DNA from: Streptomyces sp. ISL-96
GTDB taxonomy: Bacteria; Actinomycetota; Actinomycetes; Streptomycetales; Streptomycetaceae
Length of the DNA stretch: 47,340 bases
Assembly (NCBI RefSeq): GCF_018614035.1
Contig: NZ_JAGGPA010000073.1
Coordinates: 1 to 47,340, forward strand
Direction of reading: 5' to 3'
Below, piece by piece: positions 1 through 8,149 of the stretch. Position numbers and translations under genes: made by a program. Position 1 is the first letter of the stretch. Every line of letters begins with the position of its first letter. The notes below the pieces were generated by a model. It was not told the origin of the DNA and made no database searches. It saw nothing but the letters and a program-made list of their open reading frames with translations.

Positions 1-219
1 AGGTGGCTTCGATGGCGTCGCATTGGCGGTCAGTCCGGCGGAGGTGTCGTGGCCCATGGCGTCGAAGACGGCCAGGTGGGCGGTGTCGCCGGCCAGGGCG
101 TAGTCGAAGGCGTCGCCGGCGGTGGCGTAGGCGGGTTCCATCGCCGCGGCGATGGTCACCCGTTTGTTGGCGAACGTGCGTGGCGGCATCAGCGTCCACT
201 GCATCTCGGCGGAGACCGA
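1..219 (-). pseudogene. SpoIIE/PP2C-type phosphatase fragment
   Basis: Reading leftward from about 216, the minus strand encodes AEMQWTLMPPRTF, then MEPAYATAGDAFDYAL and VFDAMGHDTSAGLTA. These are hallmark stretches of the SpoIIE-type serine phosphatase domain found in Streptomyces regulators of anti-sigma pathways, including the metal-binding GD and D-x-GH positions. The upstream half of the gene is missing: a TAG stop (220-222) lies in this frame just before the homology, and a VOC-family gene fragment directly abuts it. Near position 30 the frame also appears to leave the expected family sequence after GLTA, so a second lesion is possible. The window edge cuts off the rest. It is probably non-functional. 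The family call is fairly secure; the pathway it served is unknown. Confidence 0.6.
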
Positions 220-584
220 CTACCGAAGGAGGCACCCTCTGGGTCCGAGACCAGAGCCGCCCGCCCGCGCGGCGGAAAGGAGACGGGTCCGACTCCGACC
301 GTGCCTCCGCGCTCCCTGGTACGGGCGACTGCCACATCGGCGTCGGCGACCGAGAAATACACCGTCCACGCCACCGGCACGGCAAGCTCCCCTGCCATGG
401 CTCCGATGCCGGCCACTGCGACGCCATCCACCTCGGCCACGCAAAACGCCCGCCCGAAACCGCCCCGCCGAAACGTCCAGCCCAGTACGGCGCCGTAGAA
501 GCGCTCGGCGGCCGAAAGGTCGCGTGCCATGAGACTCAGCCAGCACGGCCCGCCCAGTGAGTCCTCCGCCATCACCACGGCCAT
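220..584 (-). pseudogene. Truncated glyoxalase/VOC-family protein
   Basis: The frame starts at 584 (or GTG 578, better spaced from the AGGAGG at its 5' side) and encodes a VOC (bleomycin resistance/glyoxalase) domain. Visible family features are the opening PCWLSLMARDLSAAERFYG, the pattern FYGAVLGW, the central VPVAWTVYFSVADAD strand, and ALVSDPEGASFG, which normally precedes the last strand of the fold. Immediately after SDPEGASFG the reading frame runs into DNA from a SpoIIE-type phosphatase gene and terminates as SRSPPRCSGR at 189. Many Streptomyces relatives have two tandem VOC domains of about 260 residues in total; only one nearly complete domain remains here. The abrupt switch at about 220-224 marks a deletion junction. 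Metal-dependent activity cannot be assumed. Confidence 0.6.
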
Positions 585-1175
585 CCCTCCTCTCCCCTCC
601 GCGCCATCAGCATGTGCCGAGCAAGTGGGAACCGGTCAGCCATGGAGACCCTGGACACACAGTCCCAGCATTGAGTGCCCCATGACCTGCGGCAACCCGG
701 AGGCGGTGTTCGCGCTTCAGGGCTCGCTCGAGCACGTATCGCCCATGCCCACGGTTGCCTCATGGGCCCGGCTTCCGCCCTGGGGATCAAGGGCCAGCAC
801 TTGCACCATTTCAGCCTGCGAGCGGATTGAGGCGATCACCTCGACCAGGTGCTCGCGCAGCATCTGACAGATACGGGATTCGGTCGCCGCCGCGGCCGAG
901 GACGTCCTCTCCGCATCACACATGCCGCCTCAACAGGGTGCCCCGAGCAGATCCGCATACGGCACAGCAACGTCATCATTCAGTTCCACAGCACGTCCAA
1001 CGCGGGATCAGGCGCAACGACACCGGCACGAAGGCCGCGAACACACGCTTGACCCAACCGCGGTAAGCCTCACCACGTCATGACGCGTACGGACGCGGTG
1101 CGGCGCTTCGCCCCTCGTTGACACGCCAAGGCGCGCATTCTGAGCTGTGCAGAGCGGTGCGGTGATGATGAGCGC
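585..1175. other. Long gap without a convincing gene
   Basis: Nearly 600 bases separate the VOC fragment from the khtT-like gene. The only candidate is a 68-codon minus-strand frame (923-717) with fairly coding-like third positions and a helix-prone stretch ICQMLREHLVEVIASI, but it has no recognisable family and no clear ribosome binding site. A TTGACA hexamer at 1118-1123 could be part of a promoter for the khtT-like gene, although a convincing -10 is not evident. Otherwise nothing is seen. Confidence 0.3.
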
Positions 1176-1655
1176 ATGGATGTCACCGAGGTACTCCTGC
1201 CCGGGGTGGGGATCCGGTACGAGTTCACCAATCATGAGGGGCACCGCGTGGGCATCGTCGCGGAGCGGACCGGTGATTTCGAGCTGGTCGTCTACCTGCG
1301 TGGTGACCCCGACGAGGGTCGGCCTCTGGTTCGTCTGAACAGCGCGGAGGCCGACGCGGTCGCGGACATCCTGGGGGCGCCGCGGATCGCCGAACGGTTC
1401 GCCGACCTGACCAAGGAGGTCCCCGGCCTGGTGTCCGGGCAGGTCGAGGTCCGCTCTGCCAGCCCCTACGCGGGTCGACCGCTGGGCCACACCAAGGCAA
1501 GATCCCGGACGGGCGCTTCGGTCGTGGCGATCGTCCGGGGTGAGCAAGTGATCGCATCACCCACGCCGGACGAGACACTCCAGGCGGGTGATGTCCTGGT
1601 CGTAATCGGAACGCGTGAGGGAATCGCCGGCGTGGACCGGATCATTCAGGGCTGA
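1176..1655 (+). CDS. KhtT-like regulatory subunit of a K+/H+ antiporter (RCK_C)
   Basis: This 159-residue soluble protein resembles KhtT, the cytosolic regulatory partner of CPA2-type K+(NH4+)/H+ antiporters. Residues 1-75 (VLLPGVGIRYEFTNHEGHRV onward) form the KhtT-type N-terminal domain. Residues about 78-159 form a TrkA-C/RCK_C ligand-binding domain with the familiar GASVVAIVRGEQVIASPTPD and AGDVLVVIGTREGI pattern. The ATG at 1176 has no strong Shine-Dalgarno sequence. The stop is two bases before the start of the antiporter gene, so the two are translationally coupled and almost certainly work as a complex at the membrane. KhtT proteins are known to gate their antiporter in response to pH and nucleotides such as c-di-AMP; which ligand applies here is not visible. 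Confidence 0.8.
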   Translation: MDVTEVLLPGVGIRYEFTNHEGHRVGIVAERTGDFELVVYLRGDPDEGRPLVRLNSAEADAVADILGAPRIAERFADLTKEVPGLVSGQVEVRSASPYAGRPLGHTKARSRTGASVVAIVRGEQVIASPTPDETLQAGDVLVVIGTREGIAGVDRIIQG

Positions 1656-1657
1656 GG

Positions 1658-2815
1658 GTGCGCACCCCTGTCACGCTGCTGTTGGAGCTCGGGCTCATTT
1701 TCGCCGCCCTCAGCGTGCTCGGCGCCGTGGCGCGGCGTCTCACGCTCTCGCCGGTCCCGCTCTATCTGCTCGCGGGGCTGGCCCTGGGCGAGGGGGGTGT
1801 CGCTCCCGTTCCGGCCGCCGGTGAGTTCGTCGAGACCGGGGCTGCCATCGGTGTGGTGCTGCTCCTGCTCATTCTCGGCTTGCAGTTCTCCCTGACCGAG
1901 TTCACCGTCAGCCTGCGTCGGCACGTGCCCTCCGCCGTGGTCGACCTGGTGCTCAACGCGGTGCCGGGCGCGGTGTGCGGATGGATTCTCGGTCTGAACG
2001 GCGTGGGTGTCCTGGCCCTGGCCGGCGCGACGTACGTCTCCTCCTCGGGCATGGTCGCCCGGATCCTCGGCGACCTGCGGCGACTGGGAAACCGCGAGAC
2101 TCACGCCATCCTCTCGGTGCTCGTGATCGAGGACGTCGCCATGGCCGCCTACCTGCCCCTGCTGGCCGTCCTTGCCGTCGGCGGCCCCTGGTGGCAGGCC
2201 GTACTGGGTGTCCTGGCGGCGGTGGGAGCAGTGCTGGCAGCCTTCACCGCCTCCTACCGGTGGGGCCATCACCTCGGCCGGCTGCTGTCCCACCCTGACG
2301 ACGAACAGCTCATGCTGAGGGTGCTCGGGCTGACCCTGATCGTTGCGGCACTCGCCGAACTCATCCACGCCACCGCAGCGGTTGCGGCGTTCATCGTCGG
2401 GCTCGCCCTCACCGGCGAGACCGCTGACCGGGCCCGGGCCGTACTCAGTCCCCTGCGGGACCTCTTCTCCGCGGTCTTCTTCCTCGCCATCGGTCTGTCG
2501 GTCGGCCCCGACGATCTCGTGCCGCTCCTCCCTGCGGCCTTTGCGCTGGCCGCGGTCACGGCCACGACCAAAGTGGTCACCGGCTGGTACGCCGCTGCCC
2601 GTGACCAGGTCGGACGCCGCGGTCAGCTGCGCGCCGGAACGGCACTCATCGTGCGCGGTGAGTTCTCCATCGTCATCATCGGCCTGGTCGGCACCATGAA
2701 CGACGATCTCGCCCCCCTGGTCACGGCCTACGTCTTCGTCCTCGCCCTCGCCGGGCCGCTCCTCGCGCGCCTGGCGGGAGCCCTTCCGCGCCGCTTGGAC
2801 AACGGCGGGCACTGA
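1658..2815 (+). CDS. CPA2-family cation:proton antiporter (KhtU/KefB-like)
   Basis: This 385-residue polytopic membrane protein belongs to the monovalent cation:proton antiporter-2 family. It has about 12 hydrophobic segments starting LLLELGLIFAALSVLGAVA, the early GEGGVAP loop, the conserved glycine-rich GVVLLLLILGLQFS helix, SSSGMVARILGDL, and VLVIEDVAMAAYLPLL with the acidic pair needed for ion exchange. It lacks the long cytosolic RCK domains of KefB/KefC. That role is supplied in trans by the adjoining khtT-like gene, as in the Bacillus KhtTU system. GTG at 1658 is chosen because it follows the upstream stop by two bases. It probably extrudes K+ or NH4+ in exchange for protons during alkaline, electrophile or heat stress. 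Substrate is inferred from the pairing only. Confidence 0.85.
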   Translation: MRTPVTLLLELGLIFAALSVLGAVARRLTLSPVPLYLLAGLALGEGGVAPVPAAGEFVETGAAIGVVLLLLILGLQFSLTEFTVSLRRHVPSAVVDLVLNAVPGAVCGWILGLNGVGVLALAGATYVSSSGMVARILGDLRRLGNRETHAILSVLVIEDVAMAAYLPLLAVLAVGGPWWQAVLGVLAAVGAVLAAFTASYRWGHHLGRLLSHPDDEQLMLRVLGLTLIVAALAELIHATAAVAAFIVGLALTGETADRARAVLSPLRDLFSAVFFLAIGLSVGPDDLVPLLPAAFALAAVTATTKVVTGWYAAARDQVGRRGQLRAGTALIVRGEFSIVIIGLVGTMNDDLAPLVTAYVFVLALAGPLLARLAGALPRRLDNGGH

Positions 2816-2933
2816 AGAACCCGCCCGATCGGGCGTGATCAAGTTCCGGCACAGAAGCGATCTGGTGGGAATTGACACGACCCGTAGCAGGTTTTCTCAT
2901 GTGGCCAGACTGAAGTGCGAGTGGAGGTGTCGA

Positions 2934-3839
2934 ATGATCCCTGTTGCCTCTTCCCTCATCTCGGCTGTCAGCCGAAGACAGCGCCCTGCCTCGGCGCGGG
3001 CCGCCAGGCCGCACGCGTTTTTCGTGGAGGGCCGCGCCACAGGTCTTGTGCCGGTGACCGTGGCCTACGAGCGGCTCGGCGACGGGGAGCCACTGGTGCT
3101 GCTGCACGGTGTGGGACACCACCGTCAGGCATGGGATGCGGTGGTGCCGTCGCTGACCGGACACGAGACGATCGCCCTGGACCTTCCGGGCTTCGGGGAG
3201 TCGCCCGATCTCGATCCGGCGGTGCCTCGTGATCTGGAGACGACAGTTGCCTGGATGGGCGCGGTGTTCGACGCCCTGGGGGTGGAGCGGCCTCACGTGG
3301 CGGGACATTCGCTGGGCGGGCTGATCGCGCTGCGCCTGGCCCAGGCCGGACTCGCGCGCAGTGTGACCGCGCTGGCGCCGACGGGGTTCTGGAGCGACGC
3401 CGAACGGCGGTACGCGTACGCGGTGCTGAACATAGCCCGGCAGGGTGCACGGCTGCTGCCGGAGGCGCCCGTGGCATGGCCGGCGTTGAACATCTCCAAG
3501 CGGGAGGCCCCTGCCGACGGCCTCGACGTCCGGCCCACACCGTGGCTGCCGGAGGTGTCCGCGGCGGATCTGCGCATGCCGCGGGACGCGGCGCCGTTCA
3601 AGGCCATACTGCGGGCCGGCCGGGCGCCTGGCTTGTTCAGCGGGGACATCCCCGGTGTGCCGGTCACCATCGCCTGGGGTACCCGGGACCGCCTCCTGCC
3701 GCCCAGGCAGGCGGAGCGGGCCAAGGCAATGATCCCCGGTGCGAGGCTCGTACCGCTGCCTGGTTGCGGCCACGTACCCATGGCTGACGCACCTGACCTC
3801 GTCGCTCGCGTCCTGCGGAGGCAACGGGCTCACGAGTGA
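2934..3839 (+). CDS. Alpha/beta-fold hydrolase
   Basis: The 301-residue product is a classical alpha/beta hydrolase. LVLLHGVGHHRQAW supplies the oxyanion-hole HG motif, GHSLGG holds the nucleophilic serine elbow near residue 122, the acid is likely the aspartate of GTRDRLLPP, and the catalytic histidine is in GCGHVPM close to the C-terminus. The ATG at 2934 is preferred over upstream in-frame starts because GGAGG precedes it by 6-7 bases. There is no signal peptide, so it should be cytosolic. It sits between the antiporter pair and the lipase-maturation-like gene on the same strand. Substrate cannot be told from sequence; esterases, C-C hydrolases and haloperoxidase-like enzymes share this layout. 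Confidence 0.85.
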   Translation: MIPVASSLISAVSRRQRPASARAARPHAFFVEGRATGLVPVTVAYERLGDGEPLVLLHGVGHHRQAWDAVVPSLTGHETIALDLPGFGESPDLDPAVPRDLETTVAWMGAVFDALGVERPHVAGHSLGGLIALRLAQAGLARSVTALAPTGFWSDAERRYAYAVLNIARQGARLLPEAPVAWPALNISKREAPADGLDVRPTPWLPEVSAADLRMPRDAAPFKAILRAGRAPGLFSGDIPGVPVTIAWGTRDRLLPPRQAERAKAMIPGARLVPLPGCGHVPMADAPDLVARVLRRQRAHE

Positions 3840-3890
3840 CTGCGGCAAGGCAGAAAATGAACTAGGAACAGCACCACCGCAGGAGGAGCT

Positions 3891-5354
3891 GTGGAGTGGT
3901 TCTCGGACGGCGATTACTGGCTGGGCCGGATGGTGTTCCAGCGGGGCCTGGCCCTGGTGTACTTCGTCGCCTTCTTGAGTTCGGTCAATCAGTTCCGGGC
4001 GCTCATCGGCGAGCACGGCCTCCTCCCGGTGCCGCGTTTCGTGGCCGCCGTGCCATTCCGGCGATCGCCCAGCATCTTCCACCTCCATTACTCCGACCGT
4101 TTTTTCGCGAGCGTGGCGTGGACGGGTGTGGCGCTCTCCGCCACTGTCGCGGCAGGAGCGGCGGACAGCGTGCCTCTGTGGGCATCGATGCTGATGTGGG
4201 CAGTGCTCTGGGTGCTGTATCTGTCGATCGTCAACGTCGGGCAGACCTGGTACGGCTTCATGTGGGAGTCGCTGCTGGTCGAAGCGGGCTTCCTGGCGAT
4301 CTTCCTGGGCAACGAGGACACGGCGCCGCCGGTCCTGGTGCTGTTCCTGCTGAGCTGGCTGCTGTTCCGCCTCGAGTTCGGCGCCGGGCTGATCAAAGTG
4401 CGCGGCGATCCCTGCTGGCGCGACCTGACCTGCCTGTACTACCACCACGAGACCCAGCCGATGCCGGGTCCGTTCACCTGGTTCTTCCACCACCTGCCCA
4501 AACCGCTGCACCGGGTGGAGGTGGCGGCCAACCACGTCGCCCAGCTCGGCGCCCCGGTGTTGCTGTTCGCCCCCCAACCGGTCGCGAGCGTGGCCGCCGG
4601 GTTCATCATCGTCACGCAGCTGTGGCTCATCGCTTCGGGCAACTTCGCGTGGCTCAACTGGCTGGCCGTCCTGCTCGCGGTGACCGCGATCGACGGCGCG
4701 CGGGCCGCCGCGGTCCTGCCGCTTCCCGAACCTCGGGCCTTCGCCGCCCCACCGGCCTGGTACCAGGGCGTGGTCATTTCCGTCACGGTACTGGTGGCCG
4801 TGCTCAGCTACTGGCCGGTCCGCAACCTCCTCTCCCGCCACCAGGTAATGAACTACTCCTTCAACCCCCTCCACCTGGTCAATACCTACGGAGCCTTCGG
4901 CAGCATCGAACGGGTCCGCCACGAAATCGTCATCGAAGGCACCGACGAGCCGGAGATCAGCGACGACACCGTGTGGAAGGAATACGAATTCAGGGGCAAA
5001 CCCGGTGACGTGCGCCGCCTCCCGCCGCAAGTGGCTCCCTATCACCTGCGGTTCGACTGGATGATGTGGTTCGCCGCGATCTCACCCGCGTACGCGGTGC
5101 CCTGGTTCGCGGCGTTCCTCGTCAAGCTGCTCGACAACGACCCGGTCGCCCTCAAGCTGGTGCGCGGCAACCCGTTCCCCACCGCCCCGCCCACTTTCCT
5201 GCGTGCCCGCCTCTACCGCTACCGCTTCACCGACCGCCACGAGCTGCGGCGCAGCCGCGCGTGGTGGCAGCGCACGCTCGTGGGGGAATACGTCCCCGCG
5301 GTCATGAAGGCGCCTCCGGCTCAGAACTGGTCCGGCGGGGAGGGGCCCGGATAA
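3891..5354 (+). CDS. Lipase maturation factor family membrane protein
   Basis: This 487-residue multi-spanning protein matches the bacterial relatives of lipase maturation factor 1. Its features are the N-terminal DYWLGRMVFQRGLALVYFVAF helix, the FRALIGEHGLLPVPRFV loop, the VGQTWYGFMWESLLVEAGFL segment, GAGLIKVRGDPCWRDLTCLYYHHETQPMP (key residues W and the YHHETQ stretch), and a C-terminal soluble part containing NTYGAFGSIERVRHEIVIEG. GTG at 3891 follows AGGAGGAGCT. In vertebrates LMF1 helps fold lipases in the ER; bacterial members have no established function, though a membrane chaperone role is an attractive guess because neighbours include Hsp20, thioredoxin and an alpha/beta hydrolase. 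About 50 bases separate it from that hydrolase, suggesting co-transcription. Confidence 0.85.
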   Translation: MEWFSDGDYWLGRMVFQRGLALVYFVAFLSSVNQFRALIGEHGLLPVPRFVAAVPFRRSPSIFHLHYSDRFFASVAWTGVALSATVAAGAADSVPLWASMLMWAVLWVLYLSIVNVGQTWYGFMWESLLVEAGFLAIFLGNEDTAPPVLVLFLLSWLLFRLEFGAGLIKVRGDPCWRDLTCLYYHHETQPMPGPFTWFFHHLPKPLHRVEVAANHVAQLGAPVLLFAPQPVASVAAGFIIVTQLWLIASGNFAWLNWLAVLLAVTAIDGARAAAVLPLPEPRAFAAPPAWYQGVVISVTVLVAVLSYWPVRNLLSRHQVMNYSFNPLHLVNTYGAFGSIERVRHEIVIEGTDEPEISDDTVWKEYEFRGKPGDVRRLPPQVAPYHLRFDWMMWFAAISPAYAVPWFAAFLVKLLDNDPVALKLVRGNPFPTAPPTFLRARLYRYRFTDRHELRRSRAWWQRTLVGEYVPAVMKAPPAQNWSGGEGPG

Positions 5355-5384
5355 TGGGATGGAGAGTTCCGGTCGGCCGGAGCT

Positions 5385-5882
5385 GTGACGTCAAGGACTG
5401 GCGGTCCCGGAACAAGGAGGGGTGATCGACATGATGCTGCACGCCGTGAGTCATCCGCCACGCGGTGGGATCTGCTCCGGGAGTTCCAGGATCTTTCCGA
5501 GCGGATGGGGCGGCTGTGGGCCTCCGCCGTTCCCGGGGGCGGTGGGCTGGTCCCGGACGTTCCATGGGAGCCGGCCGGCGACATCGAGGAAACCGACGAC
5601 GCCTACGTACTCGAACTCGACCTGCCTGGCCTGCGCAAGGATCAGGTGAGCGTGGAGGTTCTCGACTCGGAGCTGGCCGTCCACGGCGAGGTCAAGGAGA
5701 AAGAACGCACCGGCGTTGTTCGCCGGCAGACCCGTAGGGTCGGACAGTTCGACTACCGGATGAGCCTGCCTGCCGACGCCGACGCCGAACGCATCAGCGC
5801 CGAGCTGACCAACGGCGTACTCACCGTGCACGTCCCCAGGGCCGAGAAGGCGAAGCCGCGCCGTATCGAAATCACGAGCTGA
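5385..5882 (+). CDS. Hsp20/alpha-crystallin small heat-shock protein (start uncertain)
   Basis: The frame encodes an alpha-crystallin domain: WEPAGDIEETDDAYVLELDL, a PGLRKDQVSVEV strand, the RQTRRVGQFDYRMSLP segment, LTNGVLTVHVPRAEKAKPR, and a C-terminal IEI anchoring motif of the I-x-I type. It is an ATP-independent holdase that binds unfolding proteins. The only start in frame is GTG 5385, which has weak ribosome-binding support. A strong AGGAGG (5415-5420) lies ahead of ATG 5431 in a different frame; reading from that ATG would give a typical Hsp20 opening (MML then RRESSATRWD) only if two bases were removed or one added near 5440. Either the gene is frame-shifted at its start or the sequence has an error. 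The domain itself is intact. Confidence 0.8.
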   Translation: MTSRTGGPGTRRGDRHDAARRESSATRWDLLREFQDLSERMGRLWASAVPGGGGLVPDVPWEPAGDIEETDDAYVLELDLPGLRKDQVSVEVLDSELAVHGEVKEKERTGVVRRQTRRVGQFDYRMSLPADADAERISAELTNGVLTVHVPRAEKAKPRRIEITS

Positions 5883-5894
5883 CCCAACGGGCCT

Positions 5895-6335
5895 TCAGCG
5901 CACGGTCTGTTCCACCCAGGCTCTCAGGGCGGGGGCGGGCGCCGCGCCTGTCCTTCGGGCAATGACCTTTCCCCGGTCGAGAATGAGAAGCGTGGGTACG
6001 GCCTGGACGCCGAAGCGGGCGCTGAGCCCTGGGCTGCGGTCGATGTCGACCTTGACGAGTTTGATACGGCCGGCCATTTCCGTGGCGATCTGCTCCAGAG
6101 CGGGGCTGACCATGCGACAGGGCCCGCACCAGGCGGCCCACAGGTCGACCAGGACGTAGGGCGGGCCCTTCTCCGCTATTTCGGCGAAATCGTCGTCGGT
6201 GGCTTCGGCGATCCAGGGCAGCGGCGCCTCGCAGTTGCCACACCTGGGGCGTCCATCGGCGGCAGCGGGCACCCTGTTGCGGCGCCCGCATTCCGGGCAG
6301 CCGACGATGTCACCGCTCTGACCGGCTGCGCTCAT
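5895..6335 (-). CDS. Thioredoxin with N-terminal zinc ribbon (TrxC-like)
   Basis: The 146-residue product has an N-terminal zinc ribbon with two cysteine pairs (CPECGRRN and CGNCEAPL) followed by a thioredoxin fold with the WCGPC active site in LWAAWCGPCRMVSPALEQ and the cis-proline VPTLLILDRGK. It is a cytosolic disulfide reductase of the thioredoxin-2 type, linked in other bacteria to oxidative and heat stress. The start at 6335 overlaps the stop of the clpB-derived frame by four bases (ATGA), so translation is coupled to it. It converges on hsp20 with 12 bases between stops. The family call is firm. Confidence 0.9.
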   Translation of the reverse strand: MSAAGQSGDIVGCPECGRRNRVPAAADGRPRCGNCEAPLPWIAEATDDDFAEIAEKGPPYVLVDLWAAWCGPCRMVSPALEQIATEMAGRIKLVKVDIDRSPGLSARFGVQAVPTLLILDRGKVIARRTGAAPAPALRAWVEQTVR

Positions 6336-7965
6336 GCCGCCTCCACCGGAGTCTCGGGTACCGGTTCCTCGGCGCTCCACATGACGGTCAGGTGGTCGTC
6401 TGTGACGTCACCGGTGACCGTCGACCCGTCGGCGATGTCACCCGAGAGCAGGGCGCGTCCGATGCGGGTTTCGACTTCGCGCTGGATGAACCGGCGCAGC
6501 GGCCGGGCCCCGTACACCGGGTCGAATCCTTCGGCCGCGATGTGACGGCGGGCCGCTTCGGTGAGGTGCAGGCTGAGGCGGCGGTCGGCCAGCCGGTGAC
6601 GCACGTCTTCGGTCAGCAGGTCGACGACGCGTTCGATCTCCGGGAGCGTCAGTGGCTTGAAGAGGACCACGTCGTCGACGCGGTTGAGGAACTCCGGCCG
6701 GAAGTGCCGGCGCAGTTCCCCCATGACCGCGGCACGCGCCTCTTGCTTGACCTCGCCGTCCGGCGTCACTCCCTCCAGCAGGTGCTGAGAGCCGATGTTG
6801 CTCGTCATCACCACCACGGTGTTACGGAAGTCGACGGTGTGGCCCTGGGCGTCGGTGAGGCGGCCATCGTCGAGCAGCTGCAACAGGGTGTTGAACACGT
6901 CCGCGTGGGCCTTTTCCACCTCGTCCAGCAGCACCACGGAGTACGGCTTGCGGCGTACCGCCTCCGTGAGCTGCCCGCCTTCCTCGTAGCCGACGTATCC
7001 GGGTGGGGCGCCCATGAGGCGGCTGACCGTGTGACGTTCCTGGTACTCGCTCATGTCGAGGCGGATCATGTTGTCCTCGGTGTCGAACAACGCCGCCGCC
7101 AGCGTGCGGGCCAGCTCGGTCTTGCCGACTCCGGTGGGCCCCAGGAACAGGAACGACCCGATCGGCCTGCGCGGGTCCTTGACGCCGGACCGGGCGCGGA
7201 TGACGGCGTCCGCCACCAGCTGGACGGCCTCGTCCTGGCCGATGACCCGCTCGTGGAGGATCTCGTCCAGCCGCAGCAGCTTCTGCCGCTCACCCTCCAG
7301 CAGGCGGCTGACGGGGATGCCGGTCCAGCGGGCCACGATGGAGGCGATCTCGTCCTCCGTGACCACCTCGCGCAGCAGCCGGTGACCGCCCTGCTTGGTG
7401 GCCAGCTGCTCCTCCTCGGCCTGCAGCCGCCGCTCCAGTTCGGGCAGCCGGCCGTGCCGCAGCTCGGCCGCGCGGTTGAGGTCGTAGGAGCGCTCGGCCT
7501 CCTCGGCCTCGTACCGTACGCGTTCGAGTTCCTTCCGCAGCGCCTGGACCTTGCGCAGGGCCTGGCGCTCGGCCTCCCACTGGGCGCGCAGCGCGTCCGC
7601 CCCGGCGCGGGCGTCGGCGAGCTCCTTGCGCAGCTCCCCGAGGCGGGCCTGCCTGGCGGGGTGGTCCTCCTCTTTGGCCAGGGCGGCCTCCTCGATCTCC
7701 AGGCGCCGTACTCGCCGTGTGAGTTCGTCGAGTTCGGCGGGCATCGAGTCGATCTCGGTACGCAGCATGGCGCACGCCTCGTCGACGAGGTCGATGGCCT
7801 TGTCGGGCAGGAAGCGGTCGGAGATGTAGCGGTGGGAGAGCGTGACCGCGGCGACCAGGGCGCTGTCCCGGATCTTCACGCCGTGGAAGATCTCCAGGCG
7901 TTCGCGCAGGCCGCGGAGGATGGAGACGGCGTCCTCCTCGCTCGGCTCGTCGATCAGCGGACGAC
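6332..7965 (-). pseudogene. clpB: 5'-truncated ClpB disaggregase
   Basis: From about 7960 leftward the frame matches ClpB from late in the first ATPase domain. It contains LIDEPSEEDAVSILRGL, FLPDKAIDLVDEAC, a coiled-coil middle domain of about 120 residues with SYDLNRAAELRHG, and the complete second ATPase domain with Walker A GPTGVGKTELA, Walker B VVLLDEVEKAH, sensor-1 VVVMTSNIGS, and the PVYGARPLRR sensor-2 region. The substrate-binding N domain and the first nucleotide-binding site, roughly 330 residues of the usual 860, are missing. Upstream of the junction lies the start of an unrelated small gene. No well-placed start codon drives this frame, although it stays open to ATG 8146. A functional disaggregase cannot result; a shorter second-ring ATPase could be made only by internal initiation. 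Confidence 0.75.
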
Positions 7966-7998
7966 GATATCGCCGCCCTCCAGCACGACCCGTGCCAT
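7954..7998 (-). pseudogene. First 14 codons of a PH-like protein gene, cut at the ClpB junction
   Basis: A good ribosome binding site (GAAGGAAA) precedes ATG 7998, which reads MARVVLEGGDIVVR and then hits TGA exactly where ClpB homology begins. From memory, MAR-[IV]V-x-G-[DE]-x-[LI]VVR is the usual opening of small actinobacterial bacterial-PH-domain proteins, so this is probably the 5' end of such a gene joined to clpB by deletion. A 10-bp palindrome, GTTGATCAAC (8024-8033), lies just upstream and may be an operator. The family assignment rests on 14 residues and is tentative; the junction itself is clear. Confidence 0.45.
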
Positions 7999-8149
7999 CG
8001 CGTTTCCTTCTATCAGGAACAAAGTTGATCAACGGCGCGCGGCGTCCCGCGGCGATGCCCATGGACGATTGGCGCGAGGACGGGTCGGTCTGGCGATGAG
8101 CATCGGGCGGCCCTGCGGCTGACGCCAGGCCGCAGGGCTCACGCATGCT

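Noticed and set aside
717..923. Small minus-strand ORF of 68 codons
   Set aside because: Some coding-like third positions but no family, binding site or neighbours in support; mentioned only in the gap description.
2721..5045. Long minus-strand frame of 774 codons
   Set aside because: It is the antisense shadow of the hydrolase and lipase-maturation genes; composition is arginine/glycine-rich with no family features.
6392..8122. Plus-strand frame of 576 codons opposite clpB
   Set aside because: Antisense shadow of the Clp coding sequence; no binding site or recognisable domains.
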